Source of the DNA: Microbacterium murale
GTDB taxonomy: Bacteria > Actinomycetota > Actinomycetes > Actinomycetales > Microbacteriaceae
Direction: 5' to 3'
Length of the DNA: 64,000 nucleotides
NCBI RefSeq assembly: GCF_030815955.1
Contig: NZ_JAUSXK010000001.1
Coordinates: 310,001-374,000 of the forward strand
Both the position numbers and the translations under genes were made by a program. Numbering within the stretch: position 1 is the first letter of the stretch; each line of letters starts with the position of its first letter. The notes under the pieces were generated by a model that did not search any database, was not told the origin of the DNA, and saw nothing but the letters and a program-made list of their open reading frames with translations. This document shows positions 1-9,120 of the stretch, piece by piece.

Positions 1-884
1 CGGATTCGATCTGGAAGGTGGAATGGGCGACATCGAAGTGATCCGTGAGGCAGGCCTGCAGCTCTTCGAGGAGCTCGGCTGATCGGCCGGTCGCGAGCAG
101 CGCCGGGTCGACCTTGACGTGCGCGGTGAACACCGGGGCCCCTCGGGTGAGCTGCCAGACATGCACGTCGTGAACGCTGGTGACGCCGTTGAATGCGAGC
201 AGATGGTCGCGGATCTCGCTGACGTGCGTGTTCTTCGGTGCCGACTCGGCAAGCACGGAGAACACCTCCCGCAGCAGCGTGATCGCCCGTGGAATGATCA
301 TGACGGCGATCAGCAGCGAGGCGATCGCATCCGCCGGCATCCACCCGGTCGTGACGATGATGATGGCGGCGATGATCACGGCCGCGGAGCCGATCATGTC
401 ACCGAGCACCTCGAGGTAGGCCCCTCGCACGTTGATGCTGGTCTTCTGCGCCGAGCTCAGCAGCCACATCGCCACAGCGTTGGCGATCAGACCGATCACC
501 GCCACGACGAGCATGAGGGGGCCGGCAACCTCGGTCTCAGCGGGCTCCAGCAGACGCCTGATGCCCTCGACCCCGACCAGCACCGACAGCACGATGAGGA
601 TGACGGCGTTGATCAGTGCGCCGAAGACCTCGGCCCGCTGATATCCGAAAGTACGTCGGTCATCTGCCGGGCGTGCGGCGACAGCGCTCGCGATCAGCGC
701 GACCACCAGCGCCGAGGCATCCGTGAACATGTGGGCGGCATCCGCCAAGAGCGCCAGCGAGCCGGTGAGCAGCGCACCCACCACCTGCACGATCATCACC
801 GTCGCGGTCAGGCACAGCGAGATGGTCAGCAGTCTACGGTTGCTGGAATCGCGGATTCCTCCGGCTGGGGCATGATCGTGCATG
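1..884 (-). CDS. Cation diffusion facilitator (CDF) family metal efflux transporter, 3' end cut by window edge
   Basis: The reverse strand encodes about 294 residues with no stop before base 1, so only the extreme C-terminus is missing. CDF proteins exchange Zn2+ (or Cd2+, Co2+) for protons across the membrane. Visible features are a His-rich start (MHDHAP), about six hydrophobic helices, the CDF metal-site motif LLADAAHMFTDA in TM2, a matching GDMIGS..P.D motif in TM5, and a cytoplasmic domain with HDVHVW and AHVKVD. The ATG at 884 is chosen because a TAGCCT hexamer ends six bases upstream. The upstream palindrome suggests metal-responsive control. The exact metal cannot be told from sequence; zinc is the likeliest. 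Confidence 0.9.
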
Positions 885-890
885 CCCCCA

Positions 891-896
891 GGCTAC
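891..896 (-). promoter_or_regulatory. -10 element TAGCCT of the CDF gene, leaderless type
   Basis: On the reverse strand TAGCCT is followed by six bases and then the ATG, so transcription should start at or next to the start codon. No Shine-Dalgarno sequence is present. Confidence 0.6.
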
Positions 897-942
897 GGCC
901 GGATTCCGGTGCCCAGGCGCCGTTTCGCCTAGTCGGGAAGGG

Positions 943-957
943 TAACGATTCTCGTTA
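943..957. promoter_or_regulatory. Perfect palindrome TAACGA-TTC-TCGTTA upstream of the CDF gene
   Basis: Two six-base arms flank a three-base centre. The centre lies about 66 bases upstream of the predicted CDF transcription start, a position more typical of an activator than of a repressor. Size and AT-rich arms fit a dimeric metalloregulator, such as a Fur/Zur-type protein, but the identity is inferred. The 118-base gap up to rdgB holds nothing else recognisable. Confidence 0.4.
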
Positions 958-1002
958 GCCCGGCAGGTCTCGTCGAGGATTGATGCCTGGCCGGCCACGG
1001 TG

Positions 1003-1596
1003 TCACAACGTCGCGAGCAGCGGGATCAACGCTTGGAAGGCACGGGCGCGGTGCGACTGCGCCTGCTTCTCCTCGTCGGTGAACTCCCCGACCGACCGTT
1101 CAGGGCCGACCTGACCGTCGGGGATGAAGATCGGGTCGTATCCGAACCCGCCGCCACCGGCGGCCTCGCGCGCCAAGCGGCCGGGCCACACGCCGGCGAC
1201 CGTATGCTCGGCCCCCTCCGGGGTCACCAGCGCGATCGTCGACACGAACTGCGCGGATCGGTGCGGATCGGCGATGTCGGCGAGCTGGTCGAGGAGCAGC
1301 TCGAGGTTCGCCTTCGCATCCTTCTTCTGGCCGGCCCAGTACGCCGAGAAGATGCCGGGCGACCCGCCGAGCACATCGACGCAGATGCCCGAGTCATCGG
1401 CCATGGCAGTCAGACCGGTGTGGGCCGCGGCGGCGCGCGCCTTGATAAGAGCGTTCTCGGCGAATGTCACGCCGTCCTCGACCGGTTCGGGGCCGTCGTA
1501 GCCCACGACCTCCAGGTCGGGGCGGGTCGACGCGACGATCTGCTGGAACTCCGCGATCTTGTGCGGGTTATGCGTGGCGAGGACGACCTTGGCCAT
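1003..1596 (-). CDS. rdgB: Non-canonical purine NTP pyrophosphatase (RdgB/HAM1 family)
   Basis: The 197-residue product is the usual length of the family. It hydrolyses dITP, XTP and ITP to monophosphates and keeps deaminated purines out of nucleic acid. The N-terminal LATHNPHK substrate loop, the catalytic ADDSG motif near residue 67 and GGFGYDPIF near residue 150 are all present. It starts two bases after the rph stop codon and is the last gene of a murI-rph-rdgB unit, an order common in actinobacteria. It is probably expressed from the murI promoter. Confidence 0.96.
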   Translation of the reverse strand: MAKVVLATHNPHKIAEFQQIVASTRPDLEVVGYDGPEPVEDGVTFAENALIKARAAAAHTGLTAMADDSGICVDVLGGSPGIFSAYWAGQKKDAKANLELLLDQLADIADPHRSAQFVSTIALVTPEGAEHTVAGVWPGRLAREAAGGGGFGYDPIFIPDGQVGPERSVGEFTDEEKQAQSHRARAFQALIPLLATL

Positions 1597-1598
1597 CG

Positions 1599-2336
1599 TC
1601 ACTCGCCGGCCAGAGCCGTCAGCTGGTGCTCCTTCAGCGTCGCACAGCCCGCGAGGCCGAGCTCCAGCAGCGCATCCAGCTCGCGCTTGTCGAACGGCGC
1701 ACCTTCGGCAGTGCCCTGCACTTCGACGAACAATCCGCGACCGGTGACGACGATGTTCATGTCGGTCTCCGCGCGGACGTCCTCGACATATGGCAGATCG
1801 AGCATGGGCGTGCCGTCGATGATCCCGACCGAGATCGCCGAGACCGAGTCGAGCAGCGGCGTCGCGTTCTTGCCGATGAACTTCTTCTCGCGTCCCCACT
1901 CGATCGCGTCCGCGAGAGCGACATACGCGCCGGTGATCGCCGCAGTACGGGTGCCGCCGTCGGCTTGCAGCACGTCGCAGTCGATCACGATGGTGTTCTC
2001 GCCGAGCGCCTTGGTGTCGACGACGGCGCGGAGAGCCCGGCCGATCAGACGCGAGATCTCGTGCGTGCGCCCGCCGATGCGGCCCTTGACGCTCTCGCGG
2101 TCGTTGCGGCTGTTCGTCGCGCGCGGCAGCATCGCATACTCGGCGGTCACCCAGCCCTTGCCCTTGCCCGTCAGCCAGCGCGGCACGCCATTGGTGAAGG
2201 ATGCCGTGCAGAGCACCTTCGTGCCACCGAAGCTGATCAACGCGGAGCCTTCGGCATTCGCGCTCCATCCGCGCTCAATGGTGATCTCACGGAGCTGGTC
2301 GGTGGCGCGGCCGTCGGCGCGGACGATGTCAGTCAT
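1599..2336 (-). CDS. rph: Ribonuclease PH
   Basis: This phosphorolytic 3'-to-5' exoribonuclease trims tRNA 3' ends. The 245-residue product begins [18 protein letters not shown], the classic N-terminus of the family, and contains the conserved [15 protein letters not shown] region near residue 90 and [18 protein letters not shown] near residue 125 that form the phosphate-binding site. Its start overlaps the end of murI by eight bases, which indicates translational coupling. No anomalies are visible. Confidence 0.97.
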   Translation of the reverse strand: MTDIVRADGRATDQLREITIERGWSANAEGSALISFGGTKVLCTASFTNGVPRWLTGKGKGWVTAEYAMLPRATNSRNDRESVKGRIGGRTHEISRLIGRALRAVVDTKALGENTIVIDCDVLQADGGTRTAAITGAYVALADAIEWGREKKFIGKNATPLLDSVSAISVGIIDGTPMLDLPYVEDVRAETDMNIVVTGRGLFVEVQGTAEGAPFDKRELDALLELGLAGCATLKEHQLTALAGE

Positions 2337-3198
2337 GGAAATCCTTCTGGTTCGAGATGCCGGCCTCAGCCAGCTCGGTGAGGTCAGGGAGCGTGATCAC
2401 TCCGGTCTGCACGTGCTGCACGTCGCGCACCTCACGGCCCATGAGCCGATTGGCGAGCGCAGTGAATTCCTCGGTGGACTCGCCGGTGGCCTCATACACG
2501 GCAGTCGCCACGGCATCCGCCGGAGCGAGCAGGTCGCCGCGCACGAGTTGACGGTACACGTCACCGGCCGTCTCATCGTCGCTGGAGACAAGCGCGACGC
2601 CGTCGCCCATCACGTAACTGATCGCGCCGCGAAGGAACGGGTAATGCGTGCAACCGAGCACCAGGGTGTCGACGCCCGCGTCGCGGAGCGGGGCGAGATA
2701 CGCCTCCGCCACCGCGAGCACCTCTTCAGTCCCGGTGATGCCGGCCTCGACGAACTCGACGAAACGGGGGCACGCGGCCGTGAACACGGATAGGCGCTCG
2801 TTGACTTCGAGCATGTCCTGGTAGGCGCGCGAGCCGATCGTACCGACCGTGCCGATGACGCCGATCCGGTTGTTGCGCGTCGTCGAGACGGCTCGGCGAA
2901 CCGCTGGTCCGATCACCTCGATGACGGGGACGTCGTAACGTTCTCGCGCGTCACGGAGCATCGCAGCGGATGCCGTGTTGCAGGCGATCACGAGCATCTT
3001 CACGCCCTGATCGACGAGCGTGTCGAGCACCTCGAGCGAGTAGCGGCGCACATCGGCGATGGGCTTGGGACCGTACGGCGAGTGCGCGGTGTCACCGATG
3101 TAGACGAACGACTCTCTCGGCAACTGGGCACGGATCGCGCGAGCCACCGTGAGCCCGCCGACACCGGAGTCGAAGATTCCGATCGGCGCGTCGTTCAT
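2329..3198 (-). CDS. murI: Glutamate racemase
   Basis: This enzyme makes D-glutamate for peptidoglycan. The 289-residue protein carries [16 protein letters not shown] at the N-terminus, the first catalytic cysteine in ACNTASA (about residue 77) and the second in GCTHYPF (about residue 190). It is the first gene of the murI-rph-rdgB unit. The ATG at 3198 sits eight bases after a TAGGCT hexamer, so the transcript has little or no leader. Confidence 0.97.
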   Translation of the reverse strand: MNDAPIGIFDSGVGGLTVARAIRAQLPRESFVYIGDTAHSPYGPKPIADVRRYSLEVLDTLVDQGVKMLVIACNTASAAMLRDARERYDVPVIEVIGPAVRRAVSTTRNNRIGVIGTVGTIGSRAYQDMLEVNERLSVFTAACPRFVEFVEAGITGTEEVLAVAEAYLAPLRDAGVDTLVLGCTHYPFLRGAISYVMGDGVALVSSDDETAGDVYRQLVRGDLLAPADAVATAVYEATGESTEEFTALANRLMGREVRDVQHVQTGVITLPDLTELAEAGISNQKDFHD

Positions 3199-3206
3199 GA
3201 CTACCG

Positions 3207-3212
3207 AGCCTA
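3207..3212 (-). promoter_or_regulatory. -10 element TAGGCT of the murI-rph-rdgB unit
   Basis: TAGGCT on the reverse strand, eight bases before the murI ATG. It lies only 36 bases from the divergent pncB -10 element, so both promoters share one short intergenic region. Confidence 0.5.
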
Positions 3213-3248
3213 CCCGCGCCCGCGACGCGTCGCATTCACCACGCTCAC

Positions 3249-3254
3249 TAAACT
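3249..3254 (+). promoter_or_regulatory. -10 element TAAACT of pncB, leaderless type
   Basis: TAAACT is followed by six bases and the ATG at 3261. No Shine-Dalgarno sequence is seen. Confidence 0.55.
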
Positions 3255-3260
3255 GAGCGC

Positions 3261-4586
3261 ATGACCTCGTCGACGGCGCTGCTCACGGATCGATACGAAC
3301 TCACCATGCTCGGAGCGGCGCTGCGCGATGGCACCGCCTCGCGACCCAGCGTCTTCGAGCTGTTCTCCAGGCGCCTCTCGGGCGGTCGCCGTTTCGGTGT
3401 CGTGGCCGGTACAGGACGCCTGCTCTCGCTGCTGCGTGACTTCCGCTTCGGGGACGACGAGCTGCGATTCCTGCACGATGGCGGTGTCGTGGATGCCGAG
3501 ACGCTGAAATACCTCGAGAACTATCGGTTCACAGGATCCGTGCACGGGTATCGAGAGGGGGAACTGTACTTCCCCGGCTCCCCCGTCCTCACCGTCGAGG
3601 GCAGCTTCGCGGATGCCGTCGTGCTCGAGACCCTGGCGTTGAGCGTGCTCAATCACGACTCGGCCGTCGCGACCGCGGCCTCGCGGATGAGCATCGCCGC
3701 CGGAGAGCGCCCGCTCGCGGAGATGGGCTCACGTCGAGCGGCTGAGATGTCGGCTGTCGCTGCCGCGCGGGCCGCCTTCATCGCCGGGTTCGGCTCGACG
3801 AGCAATCTCGAGGCCGGGCGCACATGGGGCATCCCGACCATGGGTACGGCCGCGCATTCATGGACGCTGCTGCACGACACCGAGGAGGACGCCTTCCGGG
3901 CGCAGATCGAGAGCCTCGGCACAGACACCACCCTGCTCGTGGACACGTACGACATCCGCACCGGGGTCGAGACCGCGATCCGGGTCGCCGGCACCGGGCT
4001 CGGTGGCGTGCGTCTCGACTCGGGCGACCTCCCCACGGTCGCCGCCGCCGTGCGCGTACAGCTCGACGAGCTCGGCGCCACCGGCACGAAGATCACGGTG
4101 ACGAGCGACCTCGATGAATACGCGATCGCCGCCCTGGCGGCGTCGCCGGTCGACTTCTACGGCGTGGGCACTTCGGTCGTCACCGGGTCCGGCTATCCGA
4201 CCGCAGGAATGGTCTACAAGCTCGTCGCACGTCAGGACCCGTCCGGATCCTGGGTCGGAGTCGCCAAGGCGTCGACCGACAAGGCCTCCAAGGGGGGACG
4301 CAAGGCCGCTTTCCGCACGCTGCGTGATGGCGTCGCCGTCGCTGAGACCGTGGTCGTGTCAGACGGCTTCGAAGCGGTCAGTACAGCGGCAGAGCATCCG
4401 GAATCGCGCTCGCTTCAGGTGACGCTGGTCGACCGAGGCGAGATCGATGCAGCCCATGAGGGATCCGAGGGGACGGCATCCGCTCGTGCGCACCACCTGC
4501 GCGTGCGCGAGGAGATGCCGGTGCGCGCGCTCGCGCTGAGCAAATCCGACCCCGCGATCCCGACCGACTTCATCGACGCGGAGTAG
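3261..4586 (+). CDS. pncB: Nicotinate phosphoribosyltransferase
   Basis: The enzyme joins nicotinate to PRPP, giving nicotinate mononucleotide in the Preiss-Handler NAD salvage pathway. The 441-residue protein opens with [18 protein letters not shown], typical of the family. It contains the EMGSRRAAE motif near residue 154, the [12 protein letters not shown] region with the catalytic histidine near residue 197, and GVRLDSGDL near residue 249. The C-terminal [16 protein letters not shown] segment is also family-like. It is monocistronic and convergent with the DUF3039 gene. Confidence 0.96.
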   Translation: MTSSTALLTDRYELTMLGAALRDGTASRPSVFELFSRRLSGGRRFGVVAGTGRLLSLLRDFRFGDDELRFLHDGGVVDAETLKYLENYRFTGSVHGYREGELYFPGSPVLTVEGSFADAVVLETLALSVLNHDSAVATAASRMSIAAGERPLAEMGSRRAAEMSAVAAARAAFIAGFGSTSNLEAGRTWGIPTMGTAAHSWTLLHDTEEDAFRAQIESLGTDTTLLVDTYDIRTGVETAIRVAGTGLGGVRLDSGDLPTVAAAVRVQLDELGATGTKITVTSDLDEYAIAALAASPVDFYGVGTSVVTGSGYPTAGMVYKLVARQDPSGSWVGVAKASTDKASKGGRKAAFRTLRDGVAVAETVVVSDGFEAVSTAAEHPESRSLQVTLVDRGEIDAAHEGSEGTASARAHHLRVREEMPVRALALSKSDPAIPTDFIDAE

Positions 4587-4609
4587 GTCGCAGCAGAATC
4601 GAGACGGGG

Positions 4610-4876
4610 TCAGCCGACCATCGACTCGTAGATCTCCTTGCACGTGGGGCAGATCGGGAACTTCTCCGGGTCGCGACCCGGCGTCCACTTCTTGCCGCAT
4701 AGGGCGCGTACCGGCTTGCCGGAGATCGCCGACTCGAGGATCTTGTCCTTCTTCACGTAGTGCGAGAAGCGCTCGTGGTCGCCAGGCTCGAGGTTCTCTT
4801 CGTTGAGAAGTTCTTCCAGTTCGCGATCAAGCGTTGCCACGCCACCCTGATCGGGGCTGTCCAGCGGAGTACTCAT
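4610..4876 (-). CDS. DUF3039 small zinc-ribbon-like protein
   Basis: This 88-residue protein matches the actinobacterial DUF3039 family. It is acidic at the N-terminus, followed by HERFSHYVKKDKI and the Cys-containing segments RALCGKKW and FPICPTCKEIYE, which give three cysteines (one single, one CxxC pair) and suggest a metal-binding ribbon. The function is unknown. It has its own TAGACT promoter seven bases before the ATG. Confidence 0.88.
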   Translation of the reverse strand: MSTPLDSPDQGGVATLDRELEELLNEENLEPGDHERFSHYVKKDKILESAISGKPVRALCGKKWTPGRDPEKFPICPTCKEIYESMVG

Positions 4877-4883
4877 AGCGGTG

Positions 4884-4889
4884 AGTCTA
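4884..4889 (-). promoter_or_regulatory. -10 element TAGACT of the DUF3039 gene, leaderless type
   Basis: TAGACT on the reverse strand with seven bases before the ATG at 4876. Confidence 0.55.
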
Positions 4890-4926
4890 ACCGTCCTGAG
4901 CCCGGTGCGGGGCGTGCAGTGCGTAC

Positions 4927-6492
4927 TCAGGCGGTCTCGACGAACTCCATGAGGCGCGCGCCGCCGCGGTCGTAGATGCGTCCGCCGACAAACGCGCCGA
5001 ACGCGAGGATGGCGATCCCTGTGCTCAGCCCGACCCAGAATGTCAGCGGGTTGTAGACGCCGTCCGTGATGATCGTCATGATGAAGAGCCAGAGCGTCGG
5101 GGCGCTGACGATCAGGGTGCCGATGAATGCGGCTGCCGGGCCGAAAGAGCCGCGGGATGCCGATCTCTGAGGCTGCTGGAACGGACTGTCGCCGGGGCGC
5201 GAGACCGCGTACGGCGAAACGACGGAAGAGATGCTGGACAGGCCGAGACCGGAGAGGAACAGGCTGGCGGCGAGCCCGATCATCGGGAGCAGCAGATACC
5301 AGCTCTCGATCAGCGCGAGCGTCAGCGGGATCGCGATCGCGAGCACCGGTACCGCCACGAGCGCGATCGGTACCAGCCGGCCGAGGCGATCCGGCAACCC
5401 GCGCACACCGCTCGCGACGTGCGTCCAGAATGCTGTGGAGTCGTACGCGACGTCGTTGTGCGGCAGCCAGCCGAAGAACAGCGCCATCACAGGAACCGGT
5501 ACGAGCGCGGCGATGTACAGCGGCACGCCTGCGACGAGGAGCGGGAACACCGTGAGGACTCCGGCGATGGGCACGATGACGATGTTCACGATGTAACGAC
5601 GATCACGCAGCCAGTAAACGAGACTGCGCGCGGCGATCGCCCCGAACGCGTTGCTGGGCAGCAGCGCGAACCAGCCGAGCCCCGTGCGCTCACGCGATGT
5701 CGTCGGGCGCTCGGTCGTCGTGAGCAGTCGGTGCACGACCCATGACCAGGTCAGCCACACTGCCACCACGGTCACGATGGCGACGATTCCGCTGATCCAC
5801 GCCCCCACGACGTCGCCAGCGGCGATCGCGAACGGGAACGCCGGAATCGCGGCGAAGGGGGTGAAACCGACGATGGTCGTCGCGACGGCCACAGGACCGG
5901 GCACAGCCCCGTCCCATTCCAGCGAGGCGAGGAACACCGCGACCGGGAATGCCACGACGACGACAGCGAGTGCGAAGAGCGCGGTGAGCTCCCGTGAGCG
6001 TCGCTCCGGCAGCAGCAATGCGCTCAGCGACATGCCGATGCGAGCGACGAGCGCAGATGCGACGACGCCGAGAAGAGACACGAGCACCGCGGCGATCCAG
6101 GGCGCGCCGAGCTGCACCGCGAGCACGACGATGCACGCGCCGACGGCGAGCAGCGCGAACGAGGGCACGCTGAGCAGTGAGGCGAGAGCGAGGATCCACG
6201 GCATCTGCCGTTCATCGACTCCGAAGACGCTGAACCGACGCGGGTCGAGCTGGTCGACGGCACCGGTGAGGATCGGACCGATCAGGAAGCCGAGCAGAAC
6301 GGCGGTGCCCCCGAGCACGATCACTGCGCGCGCCACAGCGAGGGGCGCATCTGCGAGGCTGAGAATGGCGATGCAGACGGCGACCGTCACGATCACGATC
6401 GCGGCGAATCCGAGCAGGGTGCGCAGCGCCCGTCCGCCGCGGAGGGCGCCGAGCATCAGCGTCAACCTCAGTCGGAGAACGTGTGCAGCCAC
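4927..6492 (-). CDS. ABC transporter permease, polytopic membrane protein
   Basis: The 521-residue product is almost entirely hydrophobic, with about a dozen predicted helices and short basic loops. It has no recognisable catalytic motif. Its GTG start overlaps the ATPase gene by 25 bases and is preceded by GGAGG seven bases upstream, so the two proteins are translationally coupled and presumably form one transporter. The partner's ATPase type and this layout suggest an ABC-2-like exporter, but the substrate cannot be told. An ATG at 6456 is a possible later start. Confidence 0.8.
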   Translation of the reverse strand: MAAHVLRLRLTLMLGALRGGRALRTLLGFAAIVIVTVAVCIAILSLADAPLAVARAVIVLGGTAVLLGFLIGPILTGAVDQLDPRRFSVFGVDERQMPWILALASLLSVPSFALLAVGACIVVLAVQLGAPWIAAVLVSLLGVVASALVARIGMSLSALLLPERRSRELTALFALAVVVVAFPVAVFLASLEWDGAVPGPVAVATTIVGFTPFAAIPAFPFAIAAGDVVGAWISGIVAIVTVVAVWLTWSWVVHRLLTTTERPTTSRERTGLGWFALLPSNAFGAIAARSLVYWLRDRRYIVNIVIVPIAGVLTVFPLLVAGVPLYIAALVPVPVMALFFGWLPHNDVAYDSTAFWTHVASGVRGLPDRLGRLVPIALVAVPVLAIAIPLTLALIESWYLLLPMIGLAASLFLSGLGLSSISSVVSPYAVSRPGDSPFQQPQRSASRGSFGPAAAFIGTLIVSAPTLWLFIMTIITDGVYNPLTFWVGLSTGIAILAFGAFVGGRIYDRGGARLMEFVETA

Positions 6493-8180
6493 TCGAGACC
6501 CTCCACCTCGCCGATGCCGCCGGAGAGCTCTACGAATCGTGCTTCGAGCGTCTGGCCTGCGCGCACTTCGTCGATCGTCCCCTCCGCCAGCACATCACCA
6601 CCGACGATGATCGCCACCCGCGAGCAGACCCGTTCGACGAGGTCCATTCCGTGACTCGACAGGATGACGGTGCCTCCGTGCGCGACGTACGCGCGAAGGA
6701 TGTCGAGGATCACTGCCGATGAGACGGGATCGACGGCTTCGAACGGCTCGTCCAGCACCAGTACCCGCGGCGAGTGGATCATGGCTCCAGCGAGCATGAT
6801 CTTCTTCGTCATGCCGGCTGAGTAGTCGGACACGACGCGATTGAGTGCGTCGGCGAGATCGAACGCACGGGCGAGATCCGCCGTGCGCTTCTCGATCACC
6901 TCGGGCGCCAGCCCTCGCAGCAGACCGTAGTAATGCAGCAGCTGTCGACCGGTCAGCCGGTCGAACGTGCGCAGCCGGTCGGGAAGCACGCCCATCACGC
7001 GCTTCGCGCCGAGTGCGTCTTCTGCCAGGTCGATGCCGCAGACGACCACCTGGCCCGAGGTCGGCCGGAGCAGGCCGGCCAGGATCGACAACGTGGTCGT
7101 CTTACCCGCACCGTTCGGTCCGACGATGCCGTAGAACGAACCGGCAGGAACTGTCAGGTCGATGCCGTTGACCGCGCGCTGATCGCCGAAGTCCTTGATG
7201 AGATCGCGAAGTACGACGGCGTGCGGAACATCAGCCGATGCGGAGACAGCGCCGGCGTCGGGAGCTGGGGCTGCAACGTCTTCGATGGCGAGGCCGGCAG
7301 CGCCTGGTTCCTGAACGCCGAGCGAGTCCAGGTCGGCCGAACCGGGGTCTGCCTGCTCGGGCATTGCCTGCTCGGGGTCTGCCTGCTCAGACGCGACGGG
7401 GTCGGTGGCGACGGAGTCGGGGGCGACGGGGTCGACGACGTTCTCGACGTGTGCGTGCGCGGTGACCGGTTCGGTATCGGCGGGGTCGAGGAGGTCTGCG
7501 AAGAGGTCGTCTTCGGTGACGGCATCCACGGCGCGCGGCGCGGCCTCACCCGTCGGAGACGAAACAGCTTCGGATGTCGGCGCGGCAGCGTCGGCAGCGA
7601 CAACGGGCTTGGGACGCGCTGACGGCTTCGCGGTGCGCGGCTTCGTGGTTCGCGGCTTCGCCTGCGTGGTCTTCTTCGTCGTGCGCTTGGTGGTCGGCGT
7701 GCCGGATGCCGTGCGCCCTGCAGCCTCGTCCGGCCCAGCCATCGATGCCTGGCCTGCCGGGGCCGACTCGTCGACTGCGGCACGCAGCTTCTCTGCCTCT
7801 GCGTCGGCTGCGGCCGCCTTCGCGGTGGCGGCCCGCGTCGCAGCTGCCTTGGCAGCAGCGGCCTTCGCAGCAGCAGCCTTCGCAGCGGCTGTCTTCGCTG
7901 AGGCCGTCTTCGCGGCGGTCTTGGTCGCCGCCGCTCGGGAGGCCGCACTCTTCGCGGCAGCGGCCTTCGCTGCGGTGGTCCGTGCCGCCGCGCTCTTGGC
8001 CGCCGCAGTCTTGGCCTCGCCGGATTTCACTGCCGCAGCCTTGTCCGCCACCGACTTGGCGGTCGCGGTCTTCGGCTTCGCTGCTGCCTTCTTCGCCGTG
8101 GGCCTCTTCGTGGAGCCATCGACGGAGGCGTCCGTCACGTCGTCTGGCCGATCGGAGGGGTCATCTGGAGAAGCAGTCAC
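6468..8180 (-). CDS. ABC transporter ATP-binding protein with long Ala/Lys-rich, histone-H1-like N-terminal extension
   Basis: Residues about 321-570 form a normal ABC ATPase: Walker A GPNGAGKT (about 354), a signature-like YSAGM (about 453), Walker B VLVLDEP (about 473) and the switch histidine in ILSSHGM (about 510). The 320 residues in front are unusual. Residues about 25-130 are nearly all Ala, Lys, Thr and Ser, with repeating AAAKA units as in histone H1 tails. Residues about 160-195 are Lys/Arg/Thr/Pro-rich, and the rest is acidic and Ala/Pro-rich. One continuous frame and a GTG start six bases after TACCGT support the full-length reading. An internal start near residue 310 is possible but has no obvious ribosome site. 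Confidence 0.85.
   Translation of the reverse strand: MTASPDDPSDRPDDVTDASVDGSTKRPTAKKAAAKPKTATAKSVADKAAAVKSGEAKTAAAKSAAARTTAAKAAAAKSAASRAAATKTAAKTASAKTAAAKAAAAKAAAAKAAATRAATAKAAAADAEAEKLRAAVDESAPAGQASMAGPDEAAGRTASGTPTTKRTTKKTTQAKPRTTKPRTAKPSARPKPVVAADAAAPTSEAVSSPTGEAAPRAVDAVTEDDLFADLLDPADTEPVTAHAHVENVVDPVAPDSVATDPVASEQADPEQAMPEQADPGSADLDSLGVQEPGAAGLAIEDVAAPAPDAGAVSASADVPHAVVLRDLIKDFGDQRAVNGIDLTVPAGSFYGIVGPNGAGKTTTLSILAGLLRPTSGQVVVCGIDLAEDALGAKRVMGVLPDRLRTFDRLTGRQLLHYYGLLRGLAPEVIEKRTADLARAFDLADALNRVVSDYSAGMTKKIMLAGAMIHSPRVLVLDEPFEAVDPVSSAVILDILRAYVAHGGTVILSSHGMDLVERVCSRVAIIVGGDVLAEGTIDEVRAGQTLEARFVELSGGIGEVEGLEWLHTFSD
7346..7392. repeat. About 15-base tandem repeats within the ATPase extension
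   Basis: Three imperfect copies of a unit like GGTCTGCCTGCTCGG encode a repeated (D/M)PEQA segment in the acidic linker of the ABC ATPase. Further repeats of the type GGTCGGTGGCGACGG follow just downstream. Confidence 0.6.
7790..8096. repeat. Imperfect Ala/Lys codon repeats encoding the H1-like tail
   Basis: Short imperfect 12-15-base units such as GCAGCGGCCTTCGCA repeat through this segment and encode AAAKA-type repeats on the reverse strand. Unit length varies and substitutions are frequent. This fits slippage or unequal recombination followed by drift. Confidence 0.65.
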
Positions 8181-8186
8181 GGTCCT

Positions 8187-8192
8187 ACGGTA
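8187..8192 (-). promoter_or_regulatory. -10 element TACCGT of the ABC exporter operon, leaderless type
   Basis: TACCGT on the reverse strand, six bases before the GTG start at 8180. It supports that GTG as the true start of the long ATPase. Confidence 0.5.
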
Positions 8193-8368
8193 TCAACGGC
8201 GCTGGACTTTCTGAGGTACCGGCGAAACAATTCAGATATGACGTGATCGCCTGACGATCGACCTGTGCGTCAGGTGTGTACTCGATCACGAAATGGCAAC
8301 GGCGGCATCCTGGACCCGGGGGTTCCCAGGGGGCATCGCTAACATGAACTCGGCACGAAGAAGTGTCT

Positions 8369-8384
8369 GGTCGGTGAACCGACC
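8369..8384. promoter_or_regulatory. Palindrome GGTCGGT-GA-ACCGACC in the leader of the cytidylyltransferase-like gene
   Basis: A perfect seven-base inverted repeat with a two-base centre lies 31 bases before the GTG start, just upstream of the AAGGAG ribosome site. It could be an operator. The tight centre makes an RNA hairpin less likely. A TAACAT hexamer at 8340-8345 is a possible -10. Confidence 0.4.
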
Positions 8385-8415
8385 GTGAACACAGATTTCT
8401 TTTTAAGGAGTATTC

Positions 8416-9108
8416 GTGACTCTTCAGACCGTCATTCTTGCCGCCGGCATGGGCTCGCGCCTCGGCCGCGCCCTTCCGAAGCCACTGACCGAGCTCGGCG
8501 ACGGACGCACGATCATGCAGCAGCAGCACGAGAACATCCGCGCCGCATTCGGCAGCGACGCACGCATCACCGCCGTCGTCGGATATCGCGCCGAGACCAT
8601 CATCGAGGCGTTCCCGCACGTGAACTACGTGCACAACGAGCGTTACGACGAGACCAACACCTCCAAGAGCCTGCTGCGCGCTCTCGGCGCCACGGGCAAG
8701 AGCGGCGTGCTGTGGATGAACGGCGACGTGGTCTTCGATCCCCGCATCCTCGGCCGCGCAATCGAGTTCATCGAGCGCGACCAGTCGTTCGTCACGGTCA
8801 ACACCTCCAAGGTGAGTGACGAAGAGGTCAAGTACACCGTCACCGCTGAGGGCTTCATCAAGGAGCTGTCGAAGACGGTGAAGGGCGGTCTCGGTGAGGC
8901 TGTCGGAATCAACTACATCTCGTCCGCGAACAAGAAGGCGTTCATGCGTCAGCTGCAGCGCGTCGAGGACCAGGACTACTTCGAGCGCGGCCTCGAGCTC
9001 GCGATCGCAGAAGACGGTCTGCTGCTCGAGCCGATGGACGTCTCAGATCTGTACGCCGTCGAGGTCGACTTCGCGGAAGACCTCGAGCGCGCGAACCAGT
9101 TCGTCTGA
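8416..9108 (+). CDS. Nucleotidyltransferase of the phosphocholine cytidylyltransferase (LicC)-like family
   Basis: The 230-residue protein has the nucleotidyltransferase signature VILAAGMGSRLG at the N-terminus, then KPL, the metal-binding WMNGDV near residue 100 and a C-terminal VEVDFAEDLERA segment. LicC-type enzymes activate small alcohol phosphates with CTP; sugar-phosphate nucleotidyltransferases share the fold, so the substrate is not fixed. The GTG start is preceded at five bases by AAGGAG. The gene stands alone: no lic kinase or CDP-alcohol transferase is adjacent. A strong terminator follows. Confidence 0.8.
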   Translation: MTLQTVILAAGMGSRLGRALPKPLTELGDGRTIMQQQHENIRAAFGSDARITAVVGYRAETIIEAFPHVNYVHNERYDETNTSKSLLRALGATGKSGVLWMNGDVVFDPRILGRAIEFIERDQSFVTVNTSKVSDEEVKYTVTAEGFIKELSKTVKGGLGEAVGINYISSANKKAFMRQLQRVEDQDYFERGLELAIAEDGLLLEPMDVSDLYAVEVDFAEDLERANQFV

Positions 9109-9120
9109 ACTTCGCATTCC

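Noticed and set aside
119..958. Forward open frame at the left edge
   Set aside because: Its product is low-complexity Asp/His/Arg-rich with no motif. The reverse strand carries a full CDF transporter with its promoter.
1000..2793. Forward open frame of nearly 600 codons across rdgB, rph and murI
   Set aside because: Three well-conserved genes lie on the other strand; this frame is antisense shadow.
7346..8096. Short repeats suggestive of a CRISPR-like or satellite array
   Set aside because: Unit length varies, copies are adjacent without unique spacers, and they encode Ala/Lys-rich repeats of an intact protein.
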